Source of the DNA: Streptomyces roseolilacinus
GTDB taxonomy: Bacteria; Actinomycetota; Actinomycetes; Streptomycetales; Streptomycetaceae
Assembly: GCF_014649335.1 (NCBI RefSeq)
Contig: NZ_BMSV01000008.1
Coordinates: 328,420-392,419, forward strand
Direction: 5' to 3'
Length of the DNA: 64,000 nt
The position numbers and the translations under genes are program-made. The notes under the pieces are model-generated. The model saw nothing but the letters and a program-made list of their open reading frames with translations. It had not been told where the DNA came from and did not search any database. Shown piece by piece: positions 52,125 to 60,306 of the stretch. The first letter of the stretch is position 1; the number at the start of each line of letters is the position of its first letter.

Positions 52125-52978
52125 GCGGGGACCTCCTCGTGGTCCGGGGCGGTGGTACGGGGCCGGGGGGTCTGCAGGCGGCGCCAGGCCAGGAGCGAGC
52201 AGAGCGCGAAGCCCAGGGCGTTGGCGACGCCGTGGGTGGCGGTCATCCACGCCAGGCTCGGGTGGGGCAGCCCGGTCGCCTCGCCGACCGCCCAGCTCAG
52301 GGCCAGCAGCATGGTCGCCACCAGCACGCCGGCGGAGACGGCGAGCAGCGCCCCGGTGAGCCGGTCGTCGGTGCCGGCCCGCACGTCCCGCCAGGTGACC
52401 AGGGCGACGGCCCACATCCCGGCGGTCAGCACGACGGCCCCGGCCAGCTCGGCCCAGTCGTCGACGAAGTACCCCAGGAGCACCAGCAGGGTGCCGAGCG
52501 GGACGCTCAGCGCGGCGAACGCGCCCAGCCGGCGGCCGGGGGCGGCGCGGTGCGCCAGCCCGGCGACGAGCGCGGCGGCGAACCCGGCGAAGTGGAAGTG
52601 CGGCACGGTCAGGTCCAGGATCTCCAGGTCGAACCCGAACAGCCGGTACCCCCACCGCTCGGCGACCAGCGCGGTCGCGGCGACGGCGGGGCTCACCAGG
52701 GCGGTGCACAGGGCCACCTCGGCGGGCGCGAGGGACCGCGTCGCGGCGAGGCGGCGCGGCGCGGCGAGCGCCGGCAGGAGGGTGCCCGCCGCGTAGCAGC
52801 AGGCGAGGGCGGTGGCGAGGGCGCCGCGCGGCAGCCACAGCGACACCGCGCCGGGTATGGCGAAAAGCGGCCAGAGCCGTACGGCGGCGGCCGTCTCGGG
52901 CACGGCCGCCAGACGCAGCCCCAGCGGGACGACCACGAGCATGCCGAGCGTCACGACCAGGTCGACGAGGACCGCCAT
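52121..52978 (-). CDS. YndJ-family membrane protein
   Basis: 285 residues with about eight transmembrane segments. ERWGYRLFGFDLEILDLTVP followed by HFHFAGFAAALVAGLA is the YndJ signature; later ATHGVANALGFALCSLLAWR. Function unknown. ATG at 52978 was chosen for GAAGGGGGG ten bases before; an in-frame start at 53014 would lie inside the palindrome at 52998-53011. It leads an operon with DUF1990 and the LMF-like gene. Two near-identical palindromes upstream imply control by a TetR-like repressor encoded elsewhere. Confidence 0.88.
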   Translation of the reverse strand: MAVLVDLVVTLGMLVVVPLGLRLAAVPETAAAVRLWPLFAIPGAVSLWLPRGALATALACCYAAGTLLPALAAPRRLAATRSLAPAEVALCTALVSPAVAATALVAERWGYRLFGFDLEILDLTVPHFHFAGFAAALVAGLAHRAAPGRRLGAFAALSVPLGTLLVLLGYFVDDWAELAGAVVLTAGMWAVALVTWRDVRAGTDDRLTGALLAVSAGVLVATMLLALSWAVGEATGLPHPSLAWMTATHGVANALGFALCSLLAWRRLQTPRPRTTAPDHEEVPA

Positions 52979-52997
52979 CGCGGCACACCCCCCTTCT

Positions 52998-53011
52998 TTG
53001 AACGTGTTCAA
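52998..53011. promoter_or_regulatory. Operator palindrome 1 before yndJ operon
   Basis: TTGAACGTGTTCAA, 6-bp arms TTGAAC/GTTCAA around GT, 20 bp before the YndJ-family start. Same arms as the palindrome at 53041. Confidence 0.7.
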
Positions 53012-53040
53012 CAAGGATGACGCACGGAGCGTAGCGCCAC

Positions 53041-53060
53041 GACTTGAACATGTTCAAGTC
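53041..53060. promoter_or_regulatory. Operator palindrome 2, perfect 20 bp
   Basis: GACTTGAACATGTTCAAGTC is a perfect 20-bp palindrome sharing the TTGAAC-N2-GTTCAA core with palindrome 1; centres are 46 bp apart. The spacing GAAC-N2-GTTC is wrong for LexA (N4). Likely site for a TetR-type repressor not present in the window. Confidence 0.8.
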
Positions 53061-53168
53061 GGCCGTGCGGCCCCCCGGGAGGCGAACCTCCGGTTGCGGC
53101 CCGCCCCTCGGTCCGGCAGACATGGAAGGACTCGTACGGTCAGATCGGCGGAAAGGCGGGAGATTCGC

Positions 53169-54383
53169 GTGCGTCCACCCACACGCCGACCCTCGGCACG
53201 TGCCCGCCGCCCCGGAGCCGTCTCCCTGGCGGTCCTCGCCGGGCTGCTCGCCGCCGGCTGCGGCGACGACGGCCGCCCCGCCGCCCGCCCCGCCGCGGCC
53301 GACCCGGTCTCCCTCCTCCAGCCGGCCGCCGAACCCGGGCCGTACCCCTTCACCGCCTCCACCGCCCTCACCGCCGCCCCCGCCTCCGAGCACCTCTCCG
53401 GCCGCCCCGCCGCGGACCGCTCGCCGTCCCCCGCCGGACCGGGCGGCCCGTCCGCCACCGCCGGGCGGGCGCCGCGCGCCGTCGACGGCGCCACCCCCGG
53501 CCTGTACGGCGGTACGCACTCGCTGCCGAGCTGCGACGTGGACCAGCAGGCGCGGTTCCTCACCGCCGACGGGGCCAGGACCCGCGCCTTCGCCCAGGCC
53601 GCCGGGGTCACCCCGAGCGGGCTCGGCGCCTGGCTGCGCGACCTCACGCCCGTGATGCTGCGCGCCGACACCCGCGTCACCGGCCACGGCTACCGCGACG
53701 GCGCGGCCGTCCCGTACCAGGCCGTCCTCCAGGCGGGCACCGCGGTCCTCGTCGACCAGTACGGCGCGCCCCGCGTCCGCTGCGCCGGCGGCAACCCGCT
53801 GCGCACCCCCGCGGAGACGCGGTCGCCCACCGGGTACCGGGGCGAGCCCTGGCCCGGGTTCCGCCCCGAGCGGGTCGTGCTGATCAGCCCCACCCAGCGG
53901 GTCCTGGACAGCCTCCTCCTCGTGAACGTCCTCAACGGCACCTGGCTCGAGCGCGGGGCCGGCACCCGGGGAGGCGAGGACCGCAAGCCCGCCGTCCCCC
54001 CGGCGTACGACCCCGGCGACCGGCACGTCGCGGACGGGCCCGCGCCGGGCGGGGCCAGGGCGGAGGCGGGCGGGCGTCCCGCCGCGTCCGCCGCCCCGCA
54101 GGAGCCGTCCACCTCCCGGGTCCCGGGGCCGCCGGCGCCGAACCCGCCGTCCGCGCCCGACCCCGGGGCGCCGGACGCCGCGGTGCCCGACGCCCCGCCC
54201 CGGGAGGCGCCCGAGCCCGAGGGGTCCGGGTCGGACGGGTACGCGCCTGACGGGTCCGAGGCGGACGGGTCCGAGGCAGGGGCCGTGCCGGACGGGACCG
54301 TACCGGACGGGCCCCTGTCGGACGGGCCGTCCGAGGGCGACGCCCTGTACGGGCCGCTCCCGGACCCGGCCGCCGAGGAGTGA
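53169..54383 (+). CDS. Lipoprotein, DUF6777-like
   Basis: 404 residues. An N-terminal signal ends in a lipobox, SLAVLAGLLAAGCGDD, so it should be lipid-anchored outside the membrane. The globular part (about 110-280) includes YGGTHSLPSCDVDQQARFLT, AAGVTPSGLGAWLRDLTPVM and a second Cys in VRCAGGNPLRTP, as in DUF6777 proteins. The last 130 residues are Pro/Gly/Asp-rich with PDGxxxDG repeats. GTG at 53169 follows GGGAG. Divergent from the yndJ operon and near its operators, but too far to say it is co-regulated. Confidence 0.75.
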   Translation: MRPPTRRPSARARRPGAVSLAVLAGLLAAGCGDDGRPAARPAAADPVSLLQPAAEPGPYPFTASTALTAAPASEHLSGRPAADRSPSPAGPGGPSATAGRAPRAVDGATPGLYGGTHSLPSCDVDQQARFLTADGARTRAFAQAAGVTPSGLGAWLRDLTPVMLRADTRVTGHGYRDGAAVPYQAVLQAGTAVLVDQYGAPRVRCAGGNPLRTPAETRSPTGYRGEPWPGFRPERVVLISPTQRVLDSLLLVNVLNGTWLERGAGTRGGEDRKPAVPPAYDPGDRHVADGPAPGGARAEAGGRPAASAAPQEPSTSRVPGPPAPNPPSAPDPGAPDAAVPDAPPREAPEPEGSGSDGYAPDGSEADGSEAGAVPDGTVPDGPLSDGPSEGDALYGPLPDPAAEE

Positions 54384-54459
54384 GGCGGAGGGGCGCCGCG
54401 CCCTCCCGCCCGGTTCCTCATCGGTCGATAAACCCGACAAATGATGGCAGAGTGGCTCC

Positions 54460-56604
54460 ATGGTTGATCCGGCAGCGGATGCCCTGTCGCTTCCCGAGGA
54501 CTGGCCCGCCCACCCGGATCTGAGCCTGTCCCTCAACCGCATGGGCAGCTTCGACTGGGACCTCGACGCCGGGCTGATGCACATGGACGAGGTCGCCCTC
54601 GCCGTGTTCGACATGGACCCGGCCGAGTACGACGGACGGCCCGAGTCCCTGGGGCGCAGGGTCCCGCCCAGTGAGTCCGTACGCCTCGACGGCATGGTGG
54701 CGCAGGCCCTCAAGAACGGCAGCACGCACTACGGCACGTACTTCCGCATCCGCACCCGCGACGGCGGACTGCGCTGGACCCACACCCAGGGGTTCATCCG
54801 CCGCGACGGGAACGGGCGCCCCCACCGGATCATCGGCATCGTCCGCGACGCCACCCAGGAGCTGGCCGAGTCCGCCAGCCGGCGGGAGGTCGACGTCGAA
54901 CGCCGCCGCCAGACCAGCGTCGTGGAGTCCACCACCGCCGCCCTCGCCCACGCCCGCACCGTCCAGGACGTCATCGACGTGCTGAAGGACTCGCACGGCC
55001 TGGAGCACCTCGGCGCGACCAGCGTCGTCATGGGCCTCCTGGAGGCCGGCCGCATCCACCTCGTCGCCGACGGGCCCGAGGGCTCCTTCGTCCCCGGCAC
55101 CCGCTACACGCGCGTGGACGAGAACTACCCCATGAGCGAGGTCGTCCGGACCCTCGCCCCCCGCTTCATCGAGTCCCCCGAGGACTTCGCCGGCTCCTAC
55201 CCGCTCCTGTGGCCGCACATCACCCACCTCGGGATCACCGCCGCCGCCTACCTGCCCCTCATCGCGCAGGCCCGGCCGATCGGCGCCCTGGGGCTGCTCT
55301 ACAGCGACAAGAACGGCTTCACGCCCGACGAGCGCAACGTCCTCGTCGCCCTCGGCAGCAGCATCGCCCAGAGCCTCCAGCGCGCCATGCTGTTCGAGCA
55401 GGAGCACGACCTCGCCGAGGGCCTCCAGCAGGCCATGCTCCCGCGCCGCATCCCCGACATCCCCGGCGCGCAGGTCGCCGTCCGCTACCGGGCCGCCCGG
55501 CTCGGCCGGGACATCGGCGGCGACTGGTACGACGTGATCCCCCTCCCCGGCGGCCGCGTCGGCGCCGTCATCGGCGACGTCCAGGGCCACGACACCCACG
55601 CCGCCGCCGTCATGGGCCAGCTGCGGATCGTCCTGCGCGCGTACGCCGCCGAGGGCCACACCCCCGCCACCGTCATGGCCCGCGCCTCGGTCTTCCTCCG
55701 CGAACTGGACACGGACCGCTTCGCCACCTGCACCTACATGGAGGTCGACCTGGCGACCGGCGTCGTCCAGGTCGTCCGGGCCGGCCACGTCGACCCGCTG
55801 CTGCGCGACGCGGACGGCGACTGCCGCCGGCTGCCCGTGCCGGGCGCGCTGCCCCTCGGGCTGTCCGCCGAGTTCGGCGCGCTCGACTACCCGGTCAGCG
55901 TCCTCGAACTCGACCCCGGGCAGACCCTCGTCCTGTACACCGACGGCCTCGTCGAGCAGCCCGGCACCGACCTCGACGAGGGCATGCAGTGGCTCACCGC
56001 CCTCGTCCGCAACGGCCCCGCCGACCTCCGGCTCCTCGCCGACCAGCTGTGCGAGGTGGTGGACGAGCGGGGCGGCGACGACGACGTGGCGATCCTGCTG
56101 CTGCGCCGCCGGGGCGGCCACGCCCCGCAGGCGGGCGGCAGGCTCCGGCAGCACGTCGCCCAGAACGACCCCGAGGCGCTGCGCTCCGCCCGCCACATGA
56201 TCCGCGCGGCCGTCCGGGCCTGGGGCGGGCAGGAGCGGTCCGACGAGATCGAACTGGCCGCCGACGAACTGATCACCAACGCGCTGCTGCACACCGACGG
56301 CGGGGCCATCGTCACCCTGCGGATGCTCACCGGGCACGAACGGCGGCTCCGCGTCGAGGTGGAGGACCGCTCCAGCGCCCTGCCGCGCCGCCGCGACGCG
56401 GATCCGAGCGGCCTGTCGGGGCGCGGGCTGCTGCTCGTGGACCGGATGGCCGACGTCTGGGGTGTCGAGTCGCGCGGCGGCGGGAAGTGCGTGTGGTGCG
56501 AGTTCACCCTCCCCGACCGGTCCGGGGAGGCCCGCGAGATCCGGCGAGACATCGGACCAGTCGGGCCGGGAAACGAAACGGGCAGCCGCCGGTGGCGGTC
56601 GTAG
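54460..56604 (+). CDS. PAS-GAF SpoIIE-type phosphatase with HATPase domain
   Basis: 714 residues, cytosolic. PAS about 18-125 (NRMGSFDWDLDAGLMHMDEV to HRIIGIVRDATQE); GAF about 150-310 (YLPLIAQARPIGALGLLYSD); PP2C/SpoIIE about 320-545 (LPRRIPDIPGAQVAVRYRAA, DIGGDWYDVIPLPGGRVGAV, IGDVQGHD, FVLYTDGLVEQ-like TLVLYTDGLVEQPGTDLDEG, DDDVAILLLRR); HATPase_c/anti-sigma kinase about 565-690 (ELAADELITNALLHTDGGAI, GLSGRGLLLVDRMADVWGVE). It can both dephosphorylate anti-sigma antagonists and phosphorylate them, so it is a complete sigma-factor switch input. ATG at 54460. Confidence 0.92.
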   Translation: MVDPAADALSLPEDWPAHPDLSLSLNRMGSFDWDLDAGLMHMDEVALAVFDMDPAEYDGRPESLGRRVPPSESVRLDGMVAQALKNGSTHYGTYFRIRTRDGGLRWTHTQGFIRRDGNGRPHRIIGIVRDATQELAESASRREVDVERRRQTSVVESTTAALAHARTVQDVIDVLKDSHGLEHLGATSVVMGLLEAGRIHLVADGPEGSFVPGTRYTRVDENYPMSEVVRTLAPRFIESPEDFAGSYPLLWPHITHLGITAAAYLPLIAQARPIGALGLLYSDKNGFTPDERNVLVALGSSIAQSLQRAMLFEQEHDLAEGLQQAMLPRRIPDIPGAQVAVRYRAARLGRDIGGDWYDVIPLPGGRVGAVIGDVQGHDTHAAAVMGQLRIVLRAYAAEGHTPATVMARASVFLRELDTDRFATCTYMEVDLATGVVQVVRAGHVDPLLRDADGDCRRLPVPGALPLGLSAEFGALDYPVSVLELDPGQTLVLYTDGLVEQPGTDLDEGMQWLTALVRNGPADLRLLADQLCEVVDERGGDDDVAILLLRRRGGHAPQAGGRLRQHVAQNDPEALRSARHMIRAAVRAWGGQERSDEIELAADELITNALLHTDGGAIVTLRMLTGHERRLRVEVEDRSSALPRRRDADPSGLSGRGLLLVDRMADVWGVESRGGGKCVWCEFTLPDRSGEAREIRRDIGPVGPGNETGSRRWRS

Positions 56605-56706
56605 CGTGCGCGGGACGTCTTGACGACCGGCATCCCTCGGATGAATAGTGCGGTCGGCGGTCGTGCTGCGTCCGCCGACCGGCCGGTACGGGACGGGGGA
56701 GGGGCG

Positions 56707-57672
56707 ATGCGGCGCGGCACGCTCGGGCGGAGCGGGGTCACGGTCACCGAGCTGTCGTTCGGCACGGCGGGCATCGGCAACCTCTACGCGCCCGTCACCC
56801 CGGAGGCCGCCGCCGCCGCGGTCGACGCCGCCTGGGAGGCGGGCGTCCGCCACTTCGACACGGCCCCGCACTACGGCCTCGGCCTCTCCGAGCGGCGCCT
56901 CGGCGAGGCCCTGCGCGGCCGCCCCCGCGACACGTACACCGTCGCCACCAAGGTCGGGCGGCTCCTCGTCCCGTACGGGGGCGACCCGGGGGGCGACGAC
57001 CTGGCGCACGGCTTCGCCGTCCCCGCCACGCACCGGCGCGTGTGGGACTTCAGCGCCGACGGGGTGCGCCGCGGCATCGAGGAGAGCCTCCTGCGGCTCG
57101 GCCTCGACCGGGTCGACGTCGTCCACCTCCACGACCCCGACGACCACGAGGACACCGCGTTCCGCGAGGCGTACCCGGCGCTGGAGCGGCTGCGCGGGGA
57201 AGGCGTCGTCCGGGCCGTCGGCGTCGGCATGAACAGCACGGCCATGCTCACCCGCTTCCTGCGGGACACCGACGTGGACGCCGTGCTGTGCGCCGGCCGC
57301 CTCACCCTGCTCGACCAGTCCGCCCTCGACGCGCTCCTCCCGGAGGCCGCCGCGCGCGGCCGGAGCGTCCTCGCCGCCGGGGTCTTCAACTCCGGGCTCC
57401 TCGCCGACCCCCGGCCGGGCGCCCGCTACGACTACCGCGCCGCGCCCCTCGCCCTCCTCGAACGGGCCCTGCACGCCCGGGCCGTCACCGAACGGCACGG
57501 GGTACCGCTCCGCGCCGCCGCCCTGCGCTACCCGCTGCGGCACCCCGCCGTCACCTCCGTGGTCCTGGGCTGCCGGTCCGCCGACGAGGTCCGCGACGCG
57601 GTCGCCCACCACCGCCACCCGGTGCCCGACGCCGTCTGGGACGACCTGCGCGCCGAGGGGATCCTGCCGTGA
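56707..57672 (+). CDS. Aldo/keto reductase, L-fucose/aldose dehydrogenase-like
   Basis: 321 residues, one TIM-barrel: LGRSGVTVTELSFGTAGIGN, HFDTAPHYGLGLSERRLGEA (Asp and Tyr of the tetrad), VATKVGRLL (Lys), VDVVHLHDPD (His), then the NADP site SVVLGCRSADEVRDAVAH. This branch includes D-threo-aldose 1-dehydrogenases and L-fucose dehydrogenases that oxidise sugars to lactones. ATG follows GGGGGAGGGG. Its stop overlaps the lactonase-like gene, which would open the lactone made here, so the pair probably degrades L-fucose or a similar aldose. Confidence 0.88.
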   Translation: MRRGTLGRSGVTVTELSFGTAGIGNLYAPVTPEAAAAAVDAAWEAGVRHFDTAPHYGLGLSERRLGEALRGRPRDTYTVATKVGRLLVPYGGDPGGDDLAHGFAVPATHRRVWDFSADGVRRGIEESLLRLGLDRVDVVHLHDPDDHEDTAFREAYPALERLRGEGVVRAVGVGMNSTAMLTRFLRDTDVDAVLCAGRLTLLDQSALDALLPEAAARGRSVLAAGVFNSGLLADPRPGARYDYRAAPLALLERALHARAVTERHGVPLRAAALRYPLRHPAVTSVVLGCRSADEVRDAVAHHRHPVPDAVWDDLRAEGILP

Positions 57673-58526
57673 CCGCCGGCCTCGTCGACGCCCACCACCA
57701 CGTCTGGGACCTCGCCGTACGCGACCAGCCGTGGCTCGACGGGCCCGGCACGGCCCCACTGCGGCGCGCCTTCGCCGCCGACGACCTGGCACCCGCGGCC
57801 CGCGCGGCCGGGGTCCGCACCAGCGTCGTCGTCCAGACCGTCACCGGGCCCGGCGAGACGCCGGAGCTCCTCGCCCTCGCCGACCGTCACCCCCTGGTGG
57901 GCGCCGTCGTCGGCTGGGCCGACCTCACCGCGCCCGGCGTCGCCGACTCCCTCGCCGCGCTGCGCGCCCTGCCCGGCGGGGACCGCCTCGCCGGCGTCCG
58001 CCACCAGGTCCAGGACGAACCGGACCCCGACTGGCTGCTGCGCCCCGCGGTGTTGCGCGGCCTGGCCGCCGTCGCCGCCGCGGGACTCGCCTACGACCTG
58101 GTCGTCCGCCCCCACCAGCTGCCCGCCGCGACCCGCGCCGCCGCCCTGCTGCCCGGACTGACCTTCGTCCTCGACCACCTCGGCAAACCGCCCGTCGCGT
58201 CCGGCGCGCTCGAACCGTGGGCCGGGCACGTCCGCGCCCTCGCCGCGCTCCCCCACACCGTCTGCAAGCTCTCCGGCCTCGTCACCGAGGCCGACCACGC
58301 CGCCTGGACCACCGCGGACCTCCGCCCGTACGCCGACACCGTCCTCGACGCCTTCGGCCCCACCCGGCTGATGTTCGGCTCCGACTGGCCCGTGTGCCTC
58401 CTCGCCGCCCGGTACGACGAGGTCGTCACCGCCGCCCGCGACCTCACCGGCGGGCTCTCACCCGCCGAGCGCGCCGCCGTGTTCGCGGGCACCGCCACCC
58501 GCGTCTACGGCCTGCCGGCCCCCTGA
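57669..58526 (+). CDS. Amidohydrolase-family lactonase, L-fuconolactonase-like
   Basis: 285 residues. DAHHHVWDLAVRDQPWL is the metal HxH entry; VVVQTVTGPGETPELLALAD, GVRHQVQDEPDPDWLL, LDHLGKPPVASGALEPWAGH and LMFGSDWPVCLLAARYDEV complete the amidohydrolase-2 pattern used by L-rhamnono- and L-fuconolactonases. GTG at 57669 overlaps the upstream stop as GTGA. It should hydrolyse the sugar lactone made by the reductase before it. No sugar transporter is adjacent. Confidence 0.88.
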   Translation: MTAGLVDAHHHVWDLAVRDQPWLDGPGTAPLRRAFAADDLAPAARAAGVRTSVVVQTVTGPGETPELLALADRHPLVGAVVGWADLTAPGVADSLAALRALPGGDRLAGVRHQVQDEPDPDWLLRPAVLRGLAAVAAAGLAYDLVVRPHQLPAATRAAALLPGLTFVLDHLGKPPVASGALEPWAGHVRALAALPHTVCKLSGLVTEADHAAWTTADLRPYADTVLDAFGPTRLMFGSDWPVCLLAARYDEVVTAARDLTGGLSPAERAAVFAGTATRVYGLPAP

Positions 58527-58607
58527 CCGCCGGCGGCACGGGCCGCCCGGACCCGTGCGCGCGGCGACCGCTTCTCGCCCGACGGGCGCCCGCCTACACT
58601 CCGCTGC

Positions 58608-59354
58608 ATGCTGCGCGTACTGGCCGTCGACGACGAGAAGCCCGCCCTGGAGGAACTGCTGTACCTGCTGCGCTCCGACCCCCGGGTCCGCAGCGCGGAG
58701 GGCGCCACCGACGCCACCGAGGCACTGCGCCGCATCGGCCGGGCCCTGGAGGCGGGACCGGACGGCGAGGACGCCATCGACGTGGTCTTCCTCGACATCC
58801 ACATGGCGGGGCTGACCGGACTGGACGTCGCGCGGCTGCTCGCCGGGTTCGCCAGACCGCCGCTCGTCGTGTTCGTCACCGCCCACGAGGGGTTCGCGGT
58901 GCAGGCGTTCGACCTGAAGGCGGTCGACTACGTCCTCAAGCCCGTCCGCAGGGAACGCCTCGCGGAGGCCGTCCGCCGGGTCAGCGACCTGTCCGGGCCC
59001 GCCCCGGCCGCCCCGGCGGTGGCCGAGCAGGTCCCCGTGGAGCTGGGGGGCGTCACCCGGTTCGTCCCGGTCGACGACATCGCGTACGTCGAGGCGCAGG
59101 GCGACTACGCGCGCCTGCACACCGACGAGGGCAGCCACCTCGTCCGCATCCCGCTGTCCACGCTGGAGGAGCGCTGGGCGGCGCGCGGCTTCGTCCGCAT
59201 ACACCGCAGCCACCTCGTCGCGCTCGGCCGCATCGACGAGCTGCGGCTGGACGGCGGCGCCACGACGGTACGGGTCGGCAGCGCCGAGCTGTCCGTCAGC
59301 CGCCGCCACGCCCGCCAGCTGCGCGAGCTGCTGATGCGGCACGTGCGCGGGTAG
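58608..59354 (+). CDS. LytTR-family response regulator
   Basis: 248 residues. Receiver domain 1-125: LRVLAVDDEKPALEELLYLL, phospho-Asp in VVFLDIHMAGLTG, Thr in VTAHE, Lys in YVLKP. LytTR DNA-binding domain 140-245: RFVPVDDIAYVEAQGDYARL, FVRIHRSHLVALGRIDELRL, SRRHARQLRELL. Such regulators bind direct repeats upstream of transporter genes. Its kinase is the LytS-like gene at 62037, separated from it by three genes including a symporter that is the probable target. ATG at 58608. Confidence 0.93.
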   Translation: MLRVLAVDDEKPALEELLYLLRSDPRVRSAEGATDATEALRRIGRALEAGPDGEDAIDVVFLDIHMAGLTGLDVARLLAGFARPPLVVFVTAHEGFAVQAFDLKAVDYVLKPVRRERLAEAVRRVSDLSGPAPAAPAVAEQVPVELGGVTRFVPVDDIAYVEAQGDYARLHTDEGSHLVRIPLSTLEERWAARGFVRIHRSHLVALGRIDELRLDGGATTVRVGSAELSVSRRHARQLRELLMRHVRG

Positions 59355-59490
59355 CCCGCGGGCCGCCCGTGCGGAGCCGACCGTTCGACGCGCGGATCGG
59401 GCCGTTCGCCGACCGCCCGCCGGGCCGGCGCCACCGGTGGGCGGTACCGCCCCTACCCTTGATCACCGGAGCGGGGGAGGGGGCGCCGGA

Positions 59491-59775
59491 GTGCCGGAAC
59501 TCGAAGCGGAGATCGACGCGTTGCAGCGCGAACTGAGCGCCCTGCGCGCCCTGCCCGCGCCGCACCCGGCCCGCCCCGGGGAGTTCGCCGCGCTGCTCGC
59601 CGGGGCCCGGAGCGCCGCCGGGCGCTGGGCGGACGTGCTGGACGAACTCCGTGAGACGTCGCGGGGCCTGGTCGGGCCGTGCGGCGCCGCCGCCCTGGAG
59701 CTGGCGTTCCGCAGGGCCGAGGAGTCGTACGTGGAGCTGGAGATCGCGCTCGGCGACACCACCCGGGCGGGGTAG
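59491..59775 (+). CDS. Small helical protein, unknown
   Basis: 94 residues from GTG behind GGGGGAGGGGG. VPELEAEIDALQRELSALRA is an obvious coiled coil; the rest (GEFAALLAGARSAAGRWADV, FRRAEESYVELEIALG) is helical. No enzyme motif. Lies between the LytTR regulator and the symporter genes on the same strand. Confidence 0.7.
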   Translation: MPELEAEIDALQRELSALRALPAPHPARPGEFAALLAGARSAAGRWADVLDELRETSRGLVGPCGAAALELAFRRAEESYVELEIALGDTTRAG

Positions 59776-59895
59776 GCACCCGCGGGTCACGGGTATGACC
59801 ATCCGCCTACCTGCGCGGACGGGATCTGCGTAGACTCCACCCCCCGGGCCCCCAGGGCCCCGGAACCCCGCCGCACCGCCGACCCCCGGACACCG

Positions 59896-60297
59896 ATGCC
59901 CCCAGAGCCGCAGCCCGCGACGCGCCGGCCCCGGCGCGAGACCGTCACCGGAGTGCCCCGCTCCGGCCGCCGGCCGCCGGGCCACGCGCCCGCCCGCTCC
60001 GAGATCAGCGAGCAGACGACCCTGGGCCACACCTACGTCCGGTCCCTGATGCGCAGCCAGCTGCGCGCCGCGCTCTCGGCCCTCGCCACCCTCGCCCTGC
60101 TCGTCGGCTCCCTGCCGCTGCTCCTCACCCTCCCCGCCGCGCTCGCCCCCGACGGCCCCGCCCCGTCCGCCGAACCGTTCCTCTGGGCGGCGCTCGGCGC
60201 CGTCGTCCACCCGGTCCTGTGGCTCATCGCCCGCTGGTACGTACGCCGGGCCGAGCGCAACGAGCGCGACTTCACCGGCCTCGTCGAAGGCAGGTGA
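59896..60297 (+). CDS. Small two-TM membrane protein, DUF485-like symporter companion
   Basis: 133 residues. A basic N-terminal tail (about 1-45), then SEQTTLGHTYVRSLMRSQLR and two hydrophobic spans (ALSALATLALLVGSLPLLL and FLWAALGAVVHPVLWLIAR), ending YVRRAERNERDFTGLVEG. Small two-span proteins with this tail commonly precede sodium/solute symporters of the acetate-permease type, here nine bases downstream. Likely an accessory subunit. Confidence 0.75.
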   Translation: MPPEPQPATRRPRRETVTGVPRSGRRPPGHAPARSEISEQTTLGHTYVRSLMRSQLRAALSALATLALLVGSLPLLLTLPAALAPDGPAPSAEPFLWAALGAVVHPVLWLIARWYVRRAERNERDFTGLVEGR

Positions 60298-60306
60298 GCC
60301 GGGCCG

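Noticed and set aside
53041..53060. LexA/SOS box
   Set aside because: Core is GAAC-N2-GTTC, whereas actinobacterial LexA needs GAAC-N4-GTTC.
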